Assembly: GCA_905201285.1 (NCBI GenBank)
Contig: CAJKNM010000020.1
Span: forward strand, 1 to 23,882
Source: an uncultured Eubacteriales bacterium
Lineage (GTDB): Bacteria > Bacillota > Clostridia > Monoglobales > Monoglobaceae
Length of the DNA stretch: 23,882 bases
Direction of reading: 5' to 3'
This document shows positions 14,783 through 21,844 of this stretch, piece by piece. Positions within the stretch are counted from its first letter, which is position 1; each line of letters starts with the position of its first letter. Below the pieces are notes generated by a model. The model worked only from the letters and a program-made list of their open reading frames with translations. It had not been told where the DNA came from and searched no databases. The translations under genes and the position numbers were made by a program.

Positions 14783-15805
14783 ATGTTTAAAGAAAATACT
14801 GAATTTGACATAATCGGTATGGGGGAAGTTATGCTTCGGCTCTCGCCCCCGGGTAAGGAAACAATTTCTCAAAGCAAGGTCTTTGAAAAAAATGTAGGCG
14901 GAAGTGAATTAAACGTTGTCTCGGGTGCGGCTATGCTTGGCGTTCGCTCGGCAATGATTACCAAAATACCGGCAAATAAAATAGGCCATTTGGTTCGAAA
15001 TCAAATCTCGGGCGGAAGTGTAAGCGACAAGTATCTTGTATATGATAACTCCGCCGAATCGCGTCTTGGTATATACTATTACGAAAGCGGCGCATATCCG
15101 CGAAAGTCCTCGGTTATCTATGACCGTGCGAGGTCATCTGTCTGCTCGCTCAGTCTTGACGAGATTCCCGATGACATTTACAGCAAAACAAAAATTTTTC
15201 ATATAAGCAGTATTACCCTGGCACTAAACCCCAATCTCCGCAAGACGGCACTTGAGGTAATAAAACGCTTCCACGAGGCAGGGGCGCTGATTTCATTCGA
15301 CGTAAATTACAGAGCCGCACTCTGGAGCGAGGATGAAGCCCGTGCCGTTATCGAGGATGTATTCAATTATGTTGACTTTCTCTTTGTTTCGGAGGAGACC
15401 TCTCGGCGTATGCTCAGACGCACAGGAACTCTCGAAGAAATTATGGAGGGCTATGTAAAAGACTATGGTGTAAAGCTTGTTGCCACAACGAGACGTGAAG
15501 CGATATCACCGACTTGCCACAACTTTAACTCAAAGATTTTCTATGACGGAAAGTTCTATGAAGAAAAGCCGTACAACGGCATTGAGGTTATCGACCGAAT
15601 CGGAAGCGGTGACGCTTATCTCTCGGGTGTTTTGTACGGCCTTCTTAAAACGGGAGACGTTCAACAGGCGCTTGAACTCGGCAACGCGTCTTCCGCTGTC
15701 AAGAACACTGTTCTCGGCGATATGTCGGTCAGCAGTATAGACGAAATTATGAATGTTGTAAAATCACACAAGGCAACCGGCCGACAGGACGAAATGGTTC
15801 GATAG
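14783..15805 (+). CDS. kdgK: PfkB-family sugar kinase, probably 2-keto-3-deoxygluconate kinase
   Basis: A 340-residue ribokinase/PfkB-family kinase. The N-terminal GMGEVMLRLSPPG and NVGGSELNVVSGAAMLG form the sugar-binding side; SFDVNYRAALW (171-181) is the segment usual in KDG kinases; DRIGSGDAYLSG (271-282) holds the anion hole and the catalytic Asp277. It most likely phosphorylates 2-keto-3-deoxygluconate, feeding uronate or pectin sugars to KDPG aldolase, but no aldolase or uronate genes lie beside it, so another ketose acid or sugar remains possible. ATG 14783 sits 8 nt after AAGGAG; an in-frame GTG at 14774 overlaps that ribosome site and is unlikely. Confidence 0.85.
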   Translation: MFKENTEFDIIGMGEVMLRLSPPGKETISQSKVFEKNVGGSELNVVSGAAMLGVRSAMITKIPANKIGHLVRNQISGGSVSDKYLVYDNSAESRLGIYYYESGAYPRKSSVIYDRARSSVCSLSLDEIPDDIYSKTKIFHISSITLALNPNLRKTALEVIKRFHEAGALISFDVNYRAALWSEDEARAVIEDVFNYVDFLFVSEETSRRMLRRTGTLEEIMEGYVKDYGVKLVATTRREAISPTCHNFNSKIFYDGKFYEEKPYNGIEVIDRIGSGDAYLSGVLYGLLKTGDVQQALELGNASSAVKNTVLGDMSVSSIDEIMNVVKSHKATGRQDEMVR

Positions 15806-15812
15806 GATTTTT

Positions 15813-15847
15813 AATTTGTATCTGCGTATAAAACGCAGATACAAATT
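15813..15847 (+). terminator. Stem-loop after the sugar kinase gene
   Basis: A 15-bp perfect stem, AATTTGTATCTGCGT (15813-15827) and ACGCAGATACAAATT (15833-15847), around the loop ATAAA, followed by an AT-rich tail. Confidence 0.8.
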
Positions 15848-15863
15848 ATATTTAAAATATTAC

Positions 15864-15903
15864 TTGAAATTTTATCCGAGATATGCTATAATATTTCTCG
15901 GAT
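15864..15903 (+). promoter_or_regulatory. tRNA-Arg promoter inside an inverted repeat
   Basis: TTGAAA (15864-15869), a 17-bp spacer and TATAAT (15887-15892). ATCCGAGA (15874-15881) and TCTCGGAT (15896-15903) form an 8-bp inverted repeat that brackets the -10 and the expected start site. Confidence 0.8.
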
Positions 15904-15909
15904 TGATAT

Positions 15910-15986
15910 GTGCCTGTAGCTCAGCTGGATAGAGTGTCAGACTCCGACTCTGAAGGTCGTGCGTTCGAATCGCATCAGGCATACCA
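15910..15986 (+). tRNA. tRNA-Arg (anticodon CCG)
   Basis: The acceptor arms GTGCCTG (15910-15916) and CAGGCAT pair with one G-U at the first position, followed by A and an encoded CCA. The D arm is GCTC/GAGT; the anticodon stem TCAGA/TCTGA encloses the loop CTCCGAC with anticodon CCG (Arg, CGG). The T arm is GTGCG TTCGAAT CGCAT. Position 32 is C, the base thiolated by TtcA in E. coli arginine tRNAs. Confidence 0.96.
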
Positions 15987-15990
15987 AAAT

Positions 15991-16044
15991 GCGGCAAGTC
16001 ATTGTCTGCCATCTGATAAGACGGCGGCTTTTAGGACTTGTCGC
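15991..16044 (+). terminator. Stem-loop between tRNA-Arg and the DUF4317 gene
   Basis: GCGGCAAGTC (15991-16000) pairs with GACTTGTCGC (16035-16044) over 10 bp with one G-U and a long internal loop. The following TTATTAATTTT is only a modest T tract. It may terminate the tRNA transcript in part, with read-through into the next gene. Confidence 0.5.
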
Positions 16045-16073
16045 TTATTAATTTTAAATTCAAGGAGAATACG

Positions 16074-17198
16074 ATGAACGATAAAGAATTGAGAGAAATC
16101 AGACGCAGATTCAGACCCGACCAAAGCAATATTATGGGTATCCGCGGCTGTCTTGTAAACGAAAACCGCGAAATCGTGACAACATTTTATCAGCCGATGG
16201 TTAAATGTACCGCCGATGAAAGCGAAAAACTTCTCGCCATAATGAAGAAGTCACTATCAGGCGGCCTCGGTTCAAACCTAATCGATATAAGTTTCAGCAC
16301 AAAACAGGTAATGGAAAGCGAAGAACATTCGCTTTTGATGGATATGCGAAAATCCGCGCTTAAAGATGAAGACGCCGTGAATTCGTTTTATAATAAGGTC
16401 ATAGAAAGTGTGAGTATGGACGGTAACTATGTTATTCTTTTGGCATATGACAACTATGACGTTTTCACGTATACCACCGACGGTCAAAAAGAGGATTCAG
16501 CCGATGTTTTTTCATACATAATATGCAGTATTTGCCCCGTAAAACAGATGAAAACCGCACTTTCATTCCGCGATTATGACAACTCGTTTCATTCAATCGA
16601 TGCCGATTTAATGCTCTGTCCGCCACAGCTCGGATTTATGTTTCCATCGTTTGATGACCGCTGTGCAAATATCTATGGCGCACTTTATTATACAAAGGAT
16701 ATTTCAAACATAAACGAAATGTTTATCGAAAAAATATTCAACACTCCCCTGCCTATGTCCGCTTCCGAACAAAAGGAGTCATTTGATAGCTGTCTTGTTG
16801 AAACCCTTGAGGGTGAATGTGATTTTGAGACCGTCCGCTCGGTTCATGAACAGATTTCTGAAATTGTTCGTGAACATAAAGAGTCAAAAGACGATGAACC
16901 CCTCACCATGACCAAGAAAAAACTTGAAGAGGTTCTTGAATATTGCGGCGTTGACGAAGAAAGGGTCGGAACATTCGACAAAAAGTATGATGACGAGTTC
17001 GGCTCTGACACCGAAATCAATCCCAAAAACATAGTAGATGTCAAGAAGTTTGAGCTTGCCACCCCCGATGTAACCATAAAGGTAAACCCCGAACGCAAAG
17101 AACTTGTCTCAACTCAGATAATCAATGGAGTAAAGTATATTTTAATCCGCGCCGCCGACGGTGTAGAGGTAAACGGAGTAAACATAAATATAAAATAA
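16074..17198 (+). CDS. DUF4317 domain-containing protein
   Basis: A 374-residue protein of the DUF4317 family, found in many Clostridia and of unknown function. The family opening is clear: DKELREIRRRFRPDQSNIMG, then RGCLVNENREIV. The middle reads ICSICPVKQ and LCPPQLGFMFPSFDDR, also a family pattern. The C-terminal quarter is charged and may be coiled (KKKLEEVLEYCGVDEERVG). There is no signal peptide or membrane segment, so it is cytoplasmic. ATG 16074 follows AAGGAGA at a good distance; an upstream in-frame TTG at 16038 lies inside the preceding hairpin and is rejected. The gene follows tRNA-Arg without a clear promoter of its own. The family assignment is firm, the function unknown. Confidence 0.88.
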   Translation: MNDKELREIRRRFRPDQSNIMGIRGCLVNENREIVTTFYQPMVKCTADESEKLLAIMKKSLSGGLGSNLIDISFSTKQVMESEEHSLLMDMRKSALKDEDAVNSFYNKVIESVSMDGNYVILLAYDNYDVFTYTTDGQKEDSADVFSYIICSICPVKQMKTALSFRDYDNSFHSIDADLMLCPPQLGFMFPSFDDRCANIYGALYYTKDISNINEMFIEKIFNTPLPMSASEQKESFDSCLVETLEGECDFETVRSVHEQISEIVREHKESKDDEPLTMTKKKLEEVLEYCGVDEERVGTFDKKYDDEFGSDTEINPKNIVDVKKFELATPDVTIKVNPERKELVSTQIINGVKYILIRAADGVEVNGVNINIK

Positions 17199-17225
17199 AG
17201 GGGGCGGATGCCCCCTTTATTTTAT
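17190..17225. terminator. Perfect bidirectional terminator between the DUF4317 and malic enzyme genes
   Basis: A 16-bp perfect inverted repeat (17190-17205 and 17210-17225), core AAAGGGGGC/GCCCCCTTT, loop GGAT. It holds the stop codons of both convergent genes. Confidence 0.93.
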
Positions 17226-18394
17226 ATTCTCGCTACGCCTGTTTTGCGTGCCGCCTCTGAAACCGCAGCGGCAACCGCCTTTGTAACATTAGGATTAAAC
17301 GAATCCGGAATAATATAATCCGGCGTGATTTCATCCTCTTTTATAACGCCCGCTATCGCTCTCGCGGCCGCAATCTTCATCTCATCATTAATATCCCTCG
17401 CGTGTACGTCAAGCGCACCTCTGAATATGCCCGGAAAAGCAAGAACATTATTAATCTGATTCGGGAAGTCGCTGCGTCCCGTACCCATAATGGCAACGCC
17501 TGCCGCCTTCGCCTCATCAGGCAGGATTTCGGGAACAGGGTTTGCCATTGCGAAAACAATCGGATTATCCGCCATAGTCTTTATCATCTCGGGTGTAAGA
17601 GTCTTAGGCGCAGAAACGCCGATAAAAACATCCGCACCTTTGATTACCTCTTTCAGCGAACCCGAGCGCTTGTTGTGATTTGTAATCTGTGCCATCTCTT
17701 TTTTAGAATCGTTAAGACCCTCTCTGCCTTCATATACCGCGCCTTTTCTGTCGCATATGATTACCTCTTTAAGTCCTACGCTTATAAGAAGCTTTGTGAT
17801 AGCAATGCCTGCCGCTCCGCAGCCGTTGACAACGGCCTTAAGCTCGGAAATATCCTTTTTAACAAGCTTAAGCGCATTTATAATTGCCGCAAGAACAACC
17901 ACCGCTGTGCCGTGCTGATCATCGTGAAAAATCGGAATATCACATACCTCTTTAAGTCTCTTTTCAATTTCAAAGCATCTCGGTGCCGAAATATCCTCAA
18001 GGTTTACACCGCCGAACGAACCGGCAAGAAGTCTAACCGTATTAACTATATCGTCCACACTCTCAGAACGTATGCAAAGCGGAAAAGCATCGACACCGCC
18101 AAAGCGTTTAAATAGAGCGCACTTGCCCTCCATAACCGGCATACCCGCCTCTGGGCCGATGTCACCGAGACCCAAAACCGCGCTTCCGTCAGTCACGACG
18201 GCAACCAGATTCCCTCTTCTTGTATATTTATAGCTTAAATCAGTATTCTCTGAGATTGCCAAACAAGGCTCAGCAACACCCGGAGTATACGCAACAGCCA
18301 AATCATCACTGTTTTCAATATCGCATCTTAAGGCAATCTCAAGCTTGCCCTTCCATTCTTCATGTTTTTTTAAAGCATATTCTTTTTTGTCCAT
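17222..18394 (-). CDS. Malic enzyme (malate dehydrogenase, oxaloacetate-decarboxylating)
   Basis: A 390-residue short bacterial malic enzyme that converts malate to pyruvate and CO2 with reduction of NAD(P). The catalytic Tyr36 lies in AVAYTPGVAEP and Lys91 in MEGKCALF. Metal-binding acids lie in NLEDISAPRCFEIE and IFHDDQHGTA. The nucleotide loop is VVNGCGAAGIAI, and GVSAPKTLTPEMI with MANPVPEI is typical. Cofactor choice (NAD or NADP) cannot be read safely. The start ATG follows AAAGGGG. It is monocistronic, with a strong promoter, and gives the cell a link between C4 acids and pyruvate in fermentation. Confidence 0.95.
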   Translation of the reverse strand: MDKKEYALKKHEEWKGKLEIALRCDIENSDDLAVAYTPGVAEPCLAISENTDLSYKYTRRGNLVAVVTDGSAVLGLGDIGPEAGMPVMEGKCALFKRFGGVDAFPLCIRSESVDDIVNTVRLLAGSFGGVNLEDISAPRCFEIEKRLKEVCDIPIFHDDQHGTAVVVLAAIINALKLVKKDISELKAVVNGCGAAGIAITKLLISVGLKEVIICDRKGAVYEGREGLNDSKKEMAQITNHNKRSGSLKEVIKGADVFIGVSAPKTLTPEMIKTMADNPIVFAMANPVPEILPDEAKAAGVAIMGTGRSDFPNQINNVLAFPGIFRGALDVHARDINDEMKIAAARAIAGVIKEDEITPDYIIPDSFNPNVTKAVAAAVSEAARKTGVARI

Positions 18395-18430
18395 TTTAGA
18401 AGTACCCCTTTCTGTCTTCTCTAATTAGCT

Positions 18431-18459
18431 ATTATAATATAATGCCGCTCAAATTTCAA
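18431..18459 (-). promoter_or_regulatory. Promoter of the malic enzyme gene
   Basis: On the minus strand: TTGAAA (complement of 18454-18459), 17 bp, TATAAT (complement of 18431-18436). Confidence 0.85.
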
Positions 18460-18505
18460 GTGTAAATAACACAAATCAGAAAATTTTGTCGATATATGCA
18501 TAATA

Positions 18506-19252
18506 TTAAAAAATTTTACTCATAACTCTGTCAAATACCTCGCCTATACTGTCTCTTAAGACTATATCCGCACGGTTGTCAAACGAGGTTTCACCTTTGT
18601 TTATAAGCACAATGTTCCGTCCTCTGAAATACCCGAGGTATGACGCGGCGGGGTATACTACGAGCGAGGTTCCGCCGACTATAAGAAGGTCTGCCGCAGA
18701 TATTGCCGATACCGCGGCCGCAACCGCTTTTTCGTTCAGCATTTCACCGTACAGCGTAACATCGGGCCGAACAAGTGCTCCGCATTTCGTGCAATGCGGG
18801 ACCGCTCCGCCGAGCGCCTCGACCTCTTTATAAGGCATATTCTCACCGCAGGCCGAGCAATAGTATCTCTTCGTCGTTCCGTGAAGCTCTATCACATTCC
18901 GGCTTCCGGCAAGCTGATGAAGATTATCTATATTTTGTGTTATAACCGCGTTTAACATACCCTCTTTTTCAAGCCGGGCAAGAGCCTTATGCGCCTTGTT
19001 CGGCTCCGCCCCGGTGTCAAAAAAGTATTTCTTACAGAAATCATAAAATGTCTCGGGGTGCTCAAATAAAAAATCGTGGCTTAAAATCACCTCGGGCGAC
19101 ACGCCGTATTCCTTAACGGAATTATATATTCCGTCCTCGCTTCGATAATCCTTTATTCCGCTTTCGGTTGACACCCCCGCGCCGCCGAAAAACACCGTGT
19201 TTTCACTTTCCTTAATCATTGCCGCAAAGCGGCTTATTTCTTCGTCTGTCAT
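18506..19252 (-). CDS. cobB: Sir2-family NAD-dependent protein deacylase
   Basis: A 248-residue sirtuin that removes acyl groups from lysine using NAD. The NAD loop is GAGVSTESGIKDYR (24-37), where the usual GIPDFR reads GIKDYR. TQNIDNLH (105-112) and the catalytic His124 in ELHGT are present. A zinc site is made by Cys132/Cys135 and Cys154/Cys157. It resembles the class of sirtuins common in Firmicutes. ATG 19252 is preferred over GTG 19261 because GGAG lies 8 nt before it, while the GTG overlaps that GGAG and the upstream stop codon. Only 5 bp separate this start from the protease stop, so the two genes are cotranscribed and coupled. No terminator is visible after it. Confidence 0.93.
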   Translation of the reverse strand: MTDEEISRFAAMIKESENTVFFGGAGVSTESGIKDYRSEDGIYNSVKEYGVSPEVILSHDFLFEHPETFYDFCKKYFFDTGAEPNKAHKALARLEKEGMLNAVITQNIDNLHQLAGSRNVIELHGTTKRYYCSACGENMPYKEVEALGGAVPHCTKCGALVRPDVTLYGEMLNEKAVAAAVSAISAADLLIVGGTSLVVYPAASYLGYFRGRNIVLINKGETSFDNRADIVLRDSIGEVFDRVMSKIF

Positions 19253-19257
19253 CTCTG

Positions 19258-21195
19258 TCACTCCGTTTTGTTTAATATTTTATACTCTACCGGAATCATT
19301 CCCGACTTCCAGAGGTATATTTTATGCTTTGCATCGCCAGGAATTTTTCCTCCGCAGACTATTTCAAAATTGTATGTTTCCTCGGCTTCGACCGAAAGGT
19401 TTTTTTCATCAAGTGTTTGTATCCCTATAAGCCGATTGTCGTTTGTATATAAGGCTAATATGGGGGTGAAAGCCAGAGCACTCGATGAAACGTTTTTTAC
19501 CGTTATGCTGTCAGAAAACTTATTATCTTTTGCAGTTCCGCCGTTATCCGTCAGCTCAATAGGCACCTCATAAACGGTTAAATCAAATGAATATGTGTTG
19601 TTATAATAATATGCTTCGGGTATTGTTTTCTCTGGATCCAAGATTACAGTAACCGCATATTTTCCCTTGGGCAATGGTAGATAATAATAACTATAGCTAT
19701 AGCTATATCCCGAATTTGTAGCTTCAACTGTGATTGTATTTAAATTTTTTGAGTCCGCAACCACACCGGTGCTTTTATTAACCGCCATGACGCTGTAGCT
19801 TAACTCTCCCGTATAATCTTTTCCCGCACCGTTATCAATTGTTGGAATAACGGCTAACTTTTCCGCCTTATCTGAAGTTATACTCTTTTCATCAGAGCCA
19901 TTTACCGACACAGTGCTGATATAAAAATCACAATTATTTATCATATCCCGCGTTGCAGCTGTATCTTTCTCATATAAAACATTCTCATTATACGGCTTTA
20001 ATAACGTGAAGCCCACAAGCACGCCGACATTTGTATCTCCGCCATACCCGTCAAATTCCCATGTATCATAACCGGATCTGTTATACTTCTTCATATTTAA
20101 AATATGCATTTTATTCGGTGCCTGTGTCCTGTCGCTGTTCTGCGTCCGGTCCGAATCGGAGTCAGTCACGATAAGAGCCTTCATATAATCAAAGCTGTCA
20201 GACGGCTCGGTCTTATCATAAATATATCCCCACATCGTTATTGCGTGTCCGCCGTTCCCGGCTCCGTTCTTCATCCATGATACGCTTACCCCTACCGCGT
20301 TTCCGTCTTTTAATGCACTGAGCGTTTCCAAAATGTCCTCGTGTTTTTCCACATTCACAGCGGAGGTCACACCGCTGTATGCATAGTCCTTTAAAAAACC
20401 TCCTGATTCCCCATAATTATTTACTGTCGACCAATTTTGACCTGTGGCCTTCTGAACGGCATAATATCCGTTAAAAAACCATTGCAGTCCGTAATACTGA
20501 TTACCGCCGTTATCATTGAAATTGCTAACAAATAAATCAAAGATTGTATCTTCGTTTAAAAACTTATCTGAAACTTCAGGATTAACCTCTGCCGCCTTTT
20601 TGGCCCAACCTGAATATTCAAGCATATCCGCGGTTGACGCCGCCCAGCATAAATTATCGTCTTGTGCCTTGCCGAACTTTAATTTTTCCGTGTCTATAAA
20701 GTTGGCATCTGTTATACTGAATTTTGAATTTTCAAGCTTTGATTTCAACAGTTCCTTTTGAACATTCTCGACATTATTCTCCGTCAGTCCTGTTATAAAA
20801 GCATATTCGGTTGTATCGTTAAGCCTAAACTCAACCGAATAATAGCCGCCCGCCGAAAGCGATGCCCCGGAAGAAGTCAGAAGCGGCAGGCGATTGTCGC
20901 CTTTGCTTTCGGTTTGTTTTATATTATTGAGCCTTACCTCTATAACCTCTTCATCACCGAAATATATTTTATAAGAACCGATTTTCGGGAATGCCGCGCT
21001 TTCTTCAAGTCTATCGGCATCTATAACGCCCGAAAGGCGGTGTTCCGCACCCTCTGTATCGGTTATAACCGAATAAAACCCTTCATAATCCAGCGTCTTA
21101 ACCGACAAAAATTCAACATCGCCAAAGGCGTATCCCGTCACCGCGGTCAAAAGCATAATCATTACGGCCGCCGCGGCAAGCATAGTCTTTTTCAC
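19258..21195 (-). CDS. Secreted IdeS/Mac-like (family C66) cysteine protease with C-terminal CARDB-like domains
   Basis: A 645-residue exported protein. Residues 1-23 are a Sec signal peptide (MKKTMLAAAAVMIMLLTAV, cut near GYA). Residues 24-160 are a beta-rich region I do not recognise. The core (about 170-400) matches streptococcal IdeS/Mac: KFGKAQDDNLCWAAS sets Cys183 and a Lys ten residues before it (Lys173), as in IdeS Cys94/Lys84; WFFNGYYAV; GGFLKDYAY; GHAITMWGY gives His317; and ALIVTDSDSD gives Asp345/Asp347; GVLVGFTLLK closes it. Residues about 440-545 and 546-640 look like CARDB/Ig-like beta domains. There is no LPXTG anchor or membrane tail, so it is released. The start is GTG, with only a weak AAGGG upstream. 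IdeS cleaves IgG; the substrate here is unknown. Confidence 0.82.
   Translation of the reverse strand: MKKTMLAAAAVMIMLLTAVTGYAFGDVEFLSVKTLDYEGFYSVITDTEGAEHRLSGVIDADRLEESAAFPKIGSYKIYFGDEEVIEVRLNNIKQTESKGDNRLPLLTSSGASLSAGGYYSVEFRLNDTTEYAFITGLTENNVENVQKELLKSKLENSKFSITDANFIDTEKLKFGKAQDDNLCWAASTADMLEYSGWAKKAAEVNPEVSDKFLNEDTIFDLFVSNFNDNGGNQYYGLQWFFNGYYAVQKATGQNWSTVNNYGESGGFLKDYAYSGVTSAVNVEKHEDILETLSALKDGNAVGVSVSWMKNGAGNGGHAITMWGYIYDKTEPSDSFDYMKALIVTDSDSDRTQNSDRTQAPNKMHILNMKKYNRSGYDTWEFDGYGGDTNVGVLVGFTLLKPYNENVLYEKDTAATRDMINNCDFYISTVSVNGSDEKSITSDKAEKLAVIPTIDNGAGKDYTGELSYSVMAVNKSTGVVADSKNLNTITVEATNSGYSYSYSYYYLPLPKGKYAVTVILDPEKTIPEAYYYNNTYSFDLTVYEVPIELTDNGGTAKDNKFSDSITVKNVSSSALAFTPILALYTNDNRLIGIQTLDEKNLSVEAEETYNFEIVCGGKIPGDAKHKIYLWKSGMIPVEYKILNKTE
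19681..19708. repeat. Short simple repeat inside the protease gene
   Basis: An ATA triplet run (19681-19690) followed by three copies of the 6-mer CTATAG/T (19691-19708). It encodes the SYSYSYYYL stretch near residue 500. Both units are multiples of three, so length changes would keep the frame. Confidence 0.7.
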
Positions 21196-21235
21196 TTAAA
21201 CATCAACCCTTACACTATGATTTTATTATACTCAT

Positions 21236-21265
21236 ATTCTACCATAAGTATTATTGTACGGTCAA
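21236..21265 (-). promoter_or_regulatory. Putative promoter of the protease-sirtuin operon
   Basis: On the minus strand: TTGACC (complement of 21260-21265), 18 bp, TAGAAT (complement of 21236-21241). A TATAAT nearer the gene (complement of 21225-21230) lacks a matching -35. Confidence 0.6.
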
Positions 21266-21285
21266 GCAAAAATTTTTTTATACTG

Positions 21286-21314
21286 TTGACAAAACTTGTT
21301 CTTGGTTATACAAT
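21286..21314 (+). promoter_or_regulatory. Strong sigma-A promoter facing an unassigned region
   Basis: TTGACA (21286-21291), a 17-bp spacer and TACAAT (21309-21314). It faces away from the protease gene. A second -10-like TATAAT lies at 21376-21381 without a good -35. Confidence 0.75.
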
Positions 21315-21353
21315 TTTAAAAAACATTCCGAGCTTTTAAAAACCATTCCAACT
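21314..21353 (+). repeat. Two tandem 20-bp direct repeats downstream of the promoter
   Basis: Copies at 21314-21333 and 21334-21353 match at 16 of 20 positions; the shared core is TTTTAAAAA-N-CATTCC. A third, shorter echo (CGTTCC) lies at 21361-21366. The 20-bp period places the cores on one helix face, as in operators of response regulators such as the LytTR type. Confidence 0.6.
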
Positions 21354-21406
21354 TTTTCGGCGTTCCTGCGTGTAATATAATGAATTAACTATGGAGATGC
21401 GTAAAA

Positions 21407-21568
21407 ATGCCCGAATCAAACAAATTCCCCGCCCGCGGGTCGTTTACTTCAAATGTCGTGATAATTTTTGCGGCACAGATAATTTCGCGGAACACAAGTC
21501 ACAAACCCAAAAGCTTTCAGATTTTATATACTCAAAAAGGCTCAACTCGCATAAAAACAGCGGTTTGA
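21407..21568 (+). CDS. Possible 53-residue peptide, doubtful
   Basis: ATG 21407 lies 10 nt after GGAG (21393-21396). The frame begins MPESNKFPARGSFTSNVVII and has one short hydrophobic stretch. Its stop falls inside the right arm of the terminator, which is unusual for a real gene. A competing frame (21391-21609) has no ribosome site. It may be the remnant of a longer gene cut off by deletion. I do not recognise it. Confidence 0.25.
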   Translation: MPESNKFPARGSFTSNVVIIFAAQIISRNTSHKPKSFQILYTQKGSTRIKTAV

Positions 21569-21577
21569 GCCTTTTTG
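21533..21577. terminator. Bidirectional terminator before the DUF1540 gene
   Basis: CAAAAAGGCTCAA (21533-21545) and TTGAGCCTTTTTG (21565-21577) form a perfect 13-bp stem with a 19-nt loop; T tracts lie on both sides. It can end the plus-strand unit and the DUF1540 (minus) transcript. Confidence 0.9.
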
Positions 21578-21595
21578 AATTATTTTATTTTTCGC

Positions 21596-21754
21596 TTAGC
21601 GAGCCTTAAAAGTTACACATTCTGTGTCACAAGAGCTGCAGCAAGTCTTTGACGAGCCTACTTCAATCTTGCCCGCTGTGCACTTTGAGCCGTTTTCGTT
21701 GTAGGTGCATTGCTGAACACTGCAAAAAATTCCGGGATTTGTTGAATTGTCCAT
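21596..21754 (-). CDS. DUF1540 domain-containing small cysteine-rich protein
   Basis: A 52-residue cytoplasmic protein with seven cysteines (11, 16, 25, 38, 39, 42, 46) in the DUF1540 pattern: FCSVQQCTYNENGSKCTA, then IEV, then a C-terminal cysteine cluster ending CVTF. It probably binds a metal such as zinc; the family has no established role. ATG 21754 follows GGAGG at 7 nt; a longer in-frame start at 21820 has no ribosome site. A TGAATA (complement of 21833-21838) and CAATATA (complement of 21808-21814) pair, 18 bp apart, faintly resembles a forespore sigma-F/G promoter, which would suit a spore-forming host but is weak. A strong terminator follows. Confidence 0.85.
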   Translation of the reverse strand: MDNSTNPGIFCSVQQCTYNENGSKCTAGKIEVGSSKTCCSSCDTECVTFKAR

Positions 21755-21844
21755 TTTAATGTCCTCCGTAAGGTTATATATTTTTAAGCCTTTATCGGCT
21801 ACAAAACTATATTGCCTCAAAACGAAATAAAATATTCAAAAATT

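Larger units (their letters stand above)
21320..21585 (+). ncRNA. Predicted transcription unit of unknown product (small RNA or short peptide)
   Basis: A consensus promoter at 21286-21314 and a strong terminator at 21533-21577 define a transcript of about 265 nt with no recognisable gene. It could be a regulatory RNA. A 53-codon frame lies within it (see the next entry). Known riboswitch or tmRNA/6S-like features are not apparent to me. Confidence 0.35.

Noticed and set aside
17402..18115. 237-codon plus-strand frame opposite the malic enzyme gene
   Set aside because: It is antisense to a well-conserved enzyme, with no ribosome site or recognisable domain.
19681..19708. Phase-variable repeat in the protease gene
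   Set aside because: The triplet and 6-bp units are multiples of three and cannot shift the frame; the copy number is low.
21808..21838. Forespore sigma-F/G promoter for the DUF1540 gene
   Set aside because: Only four of seven -10 positions match, so it is mentioned but not called.
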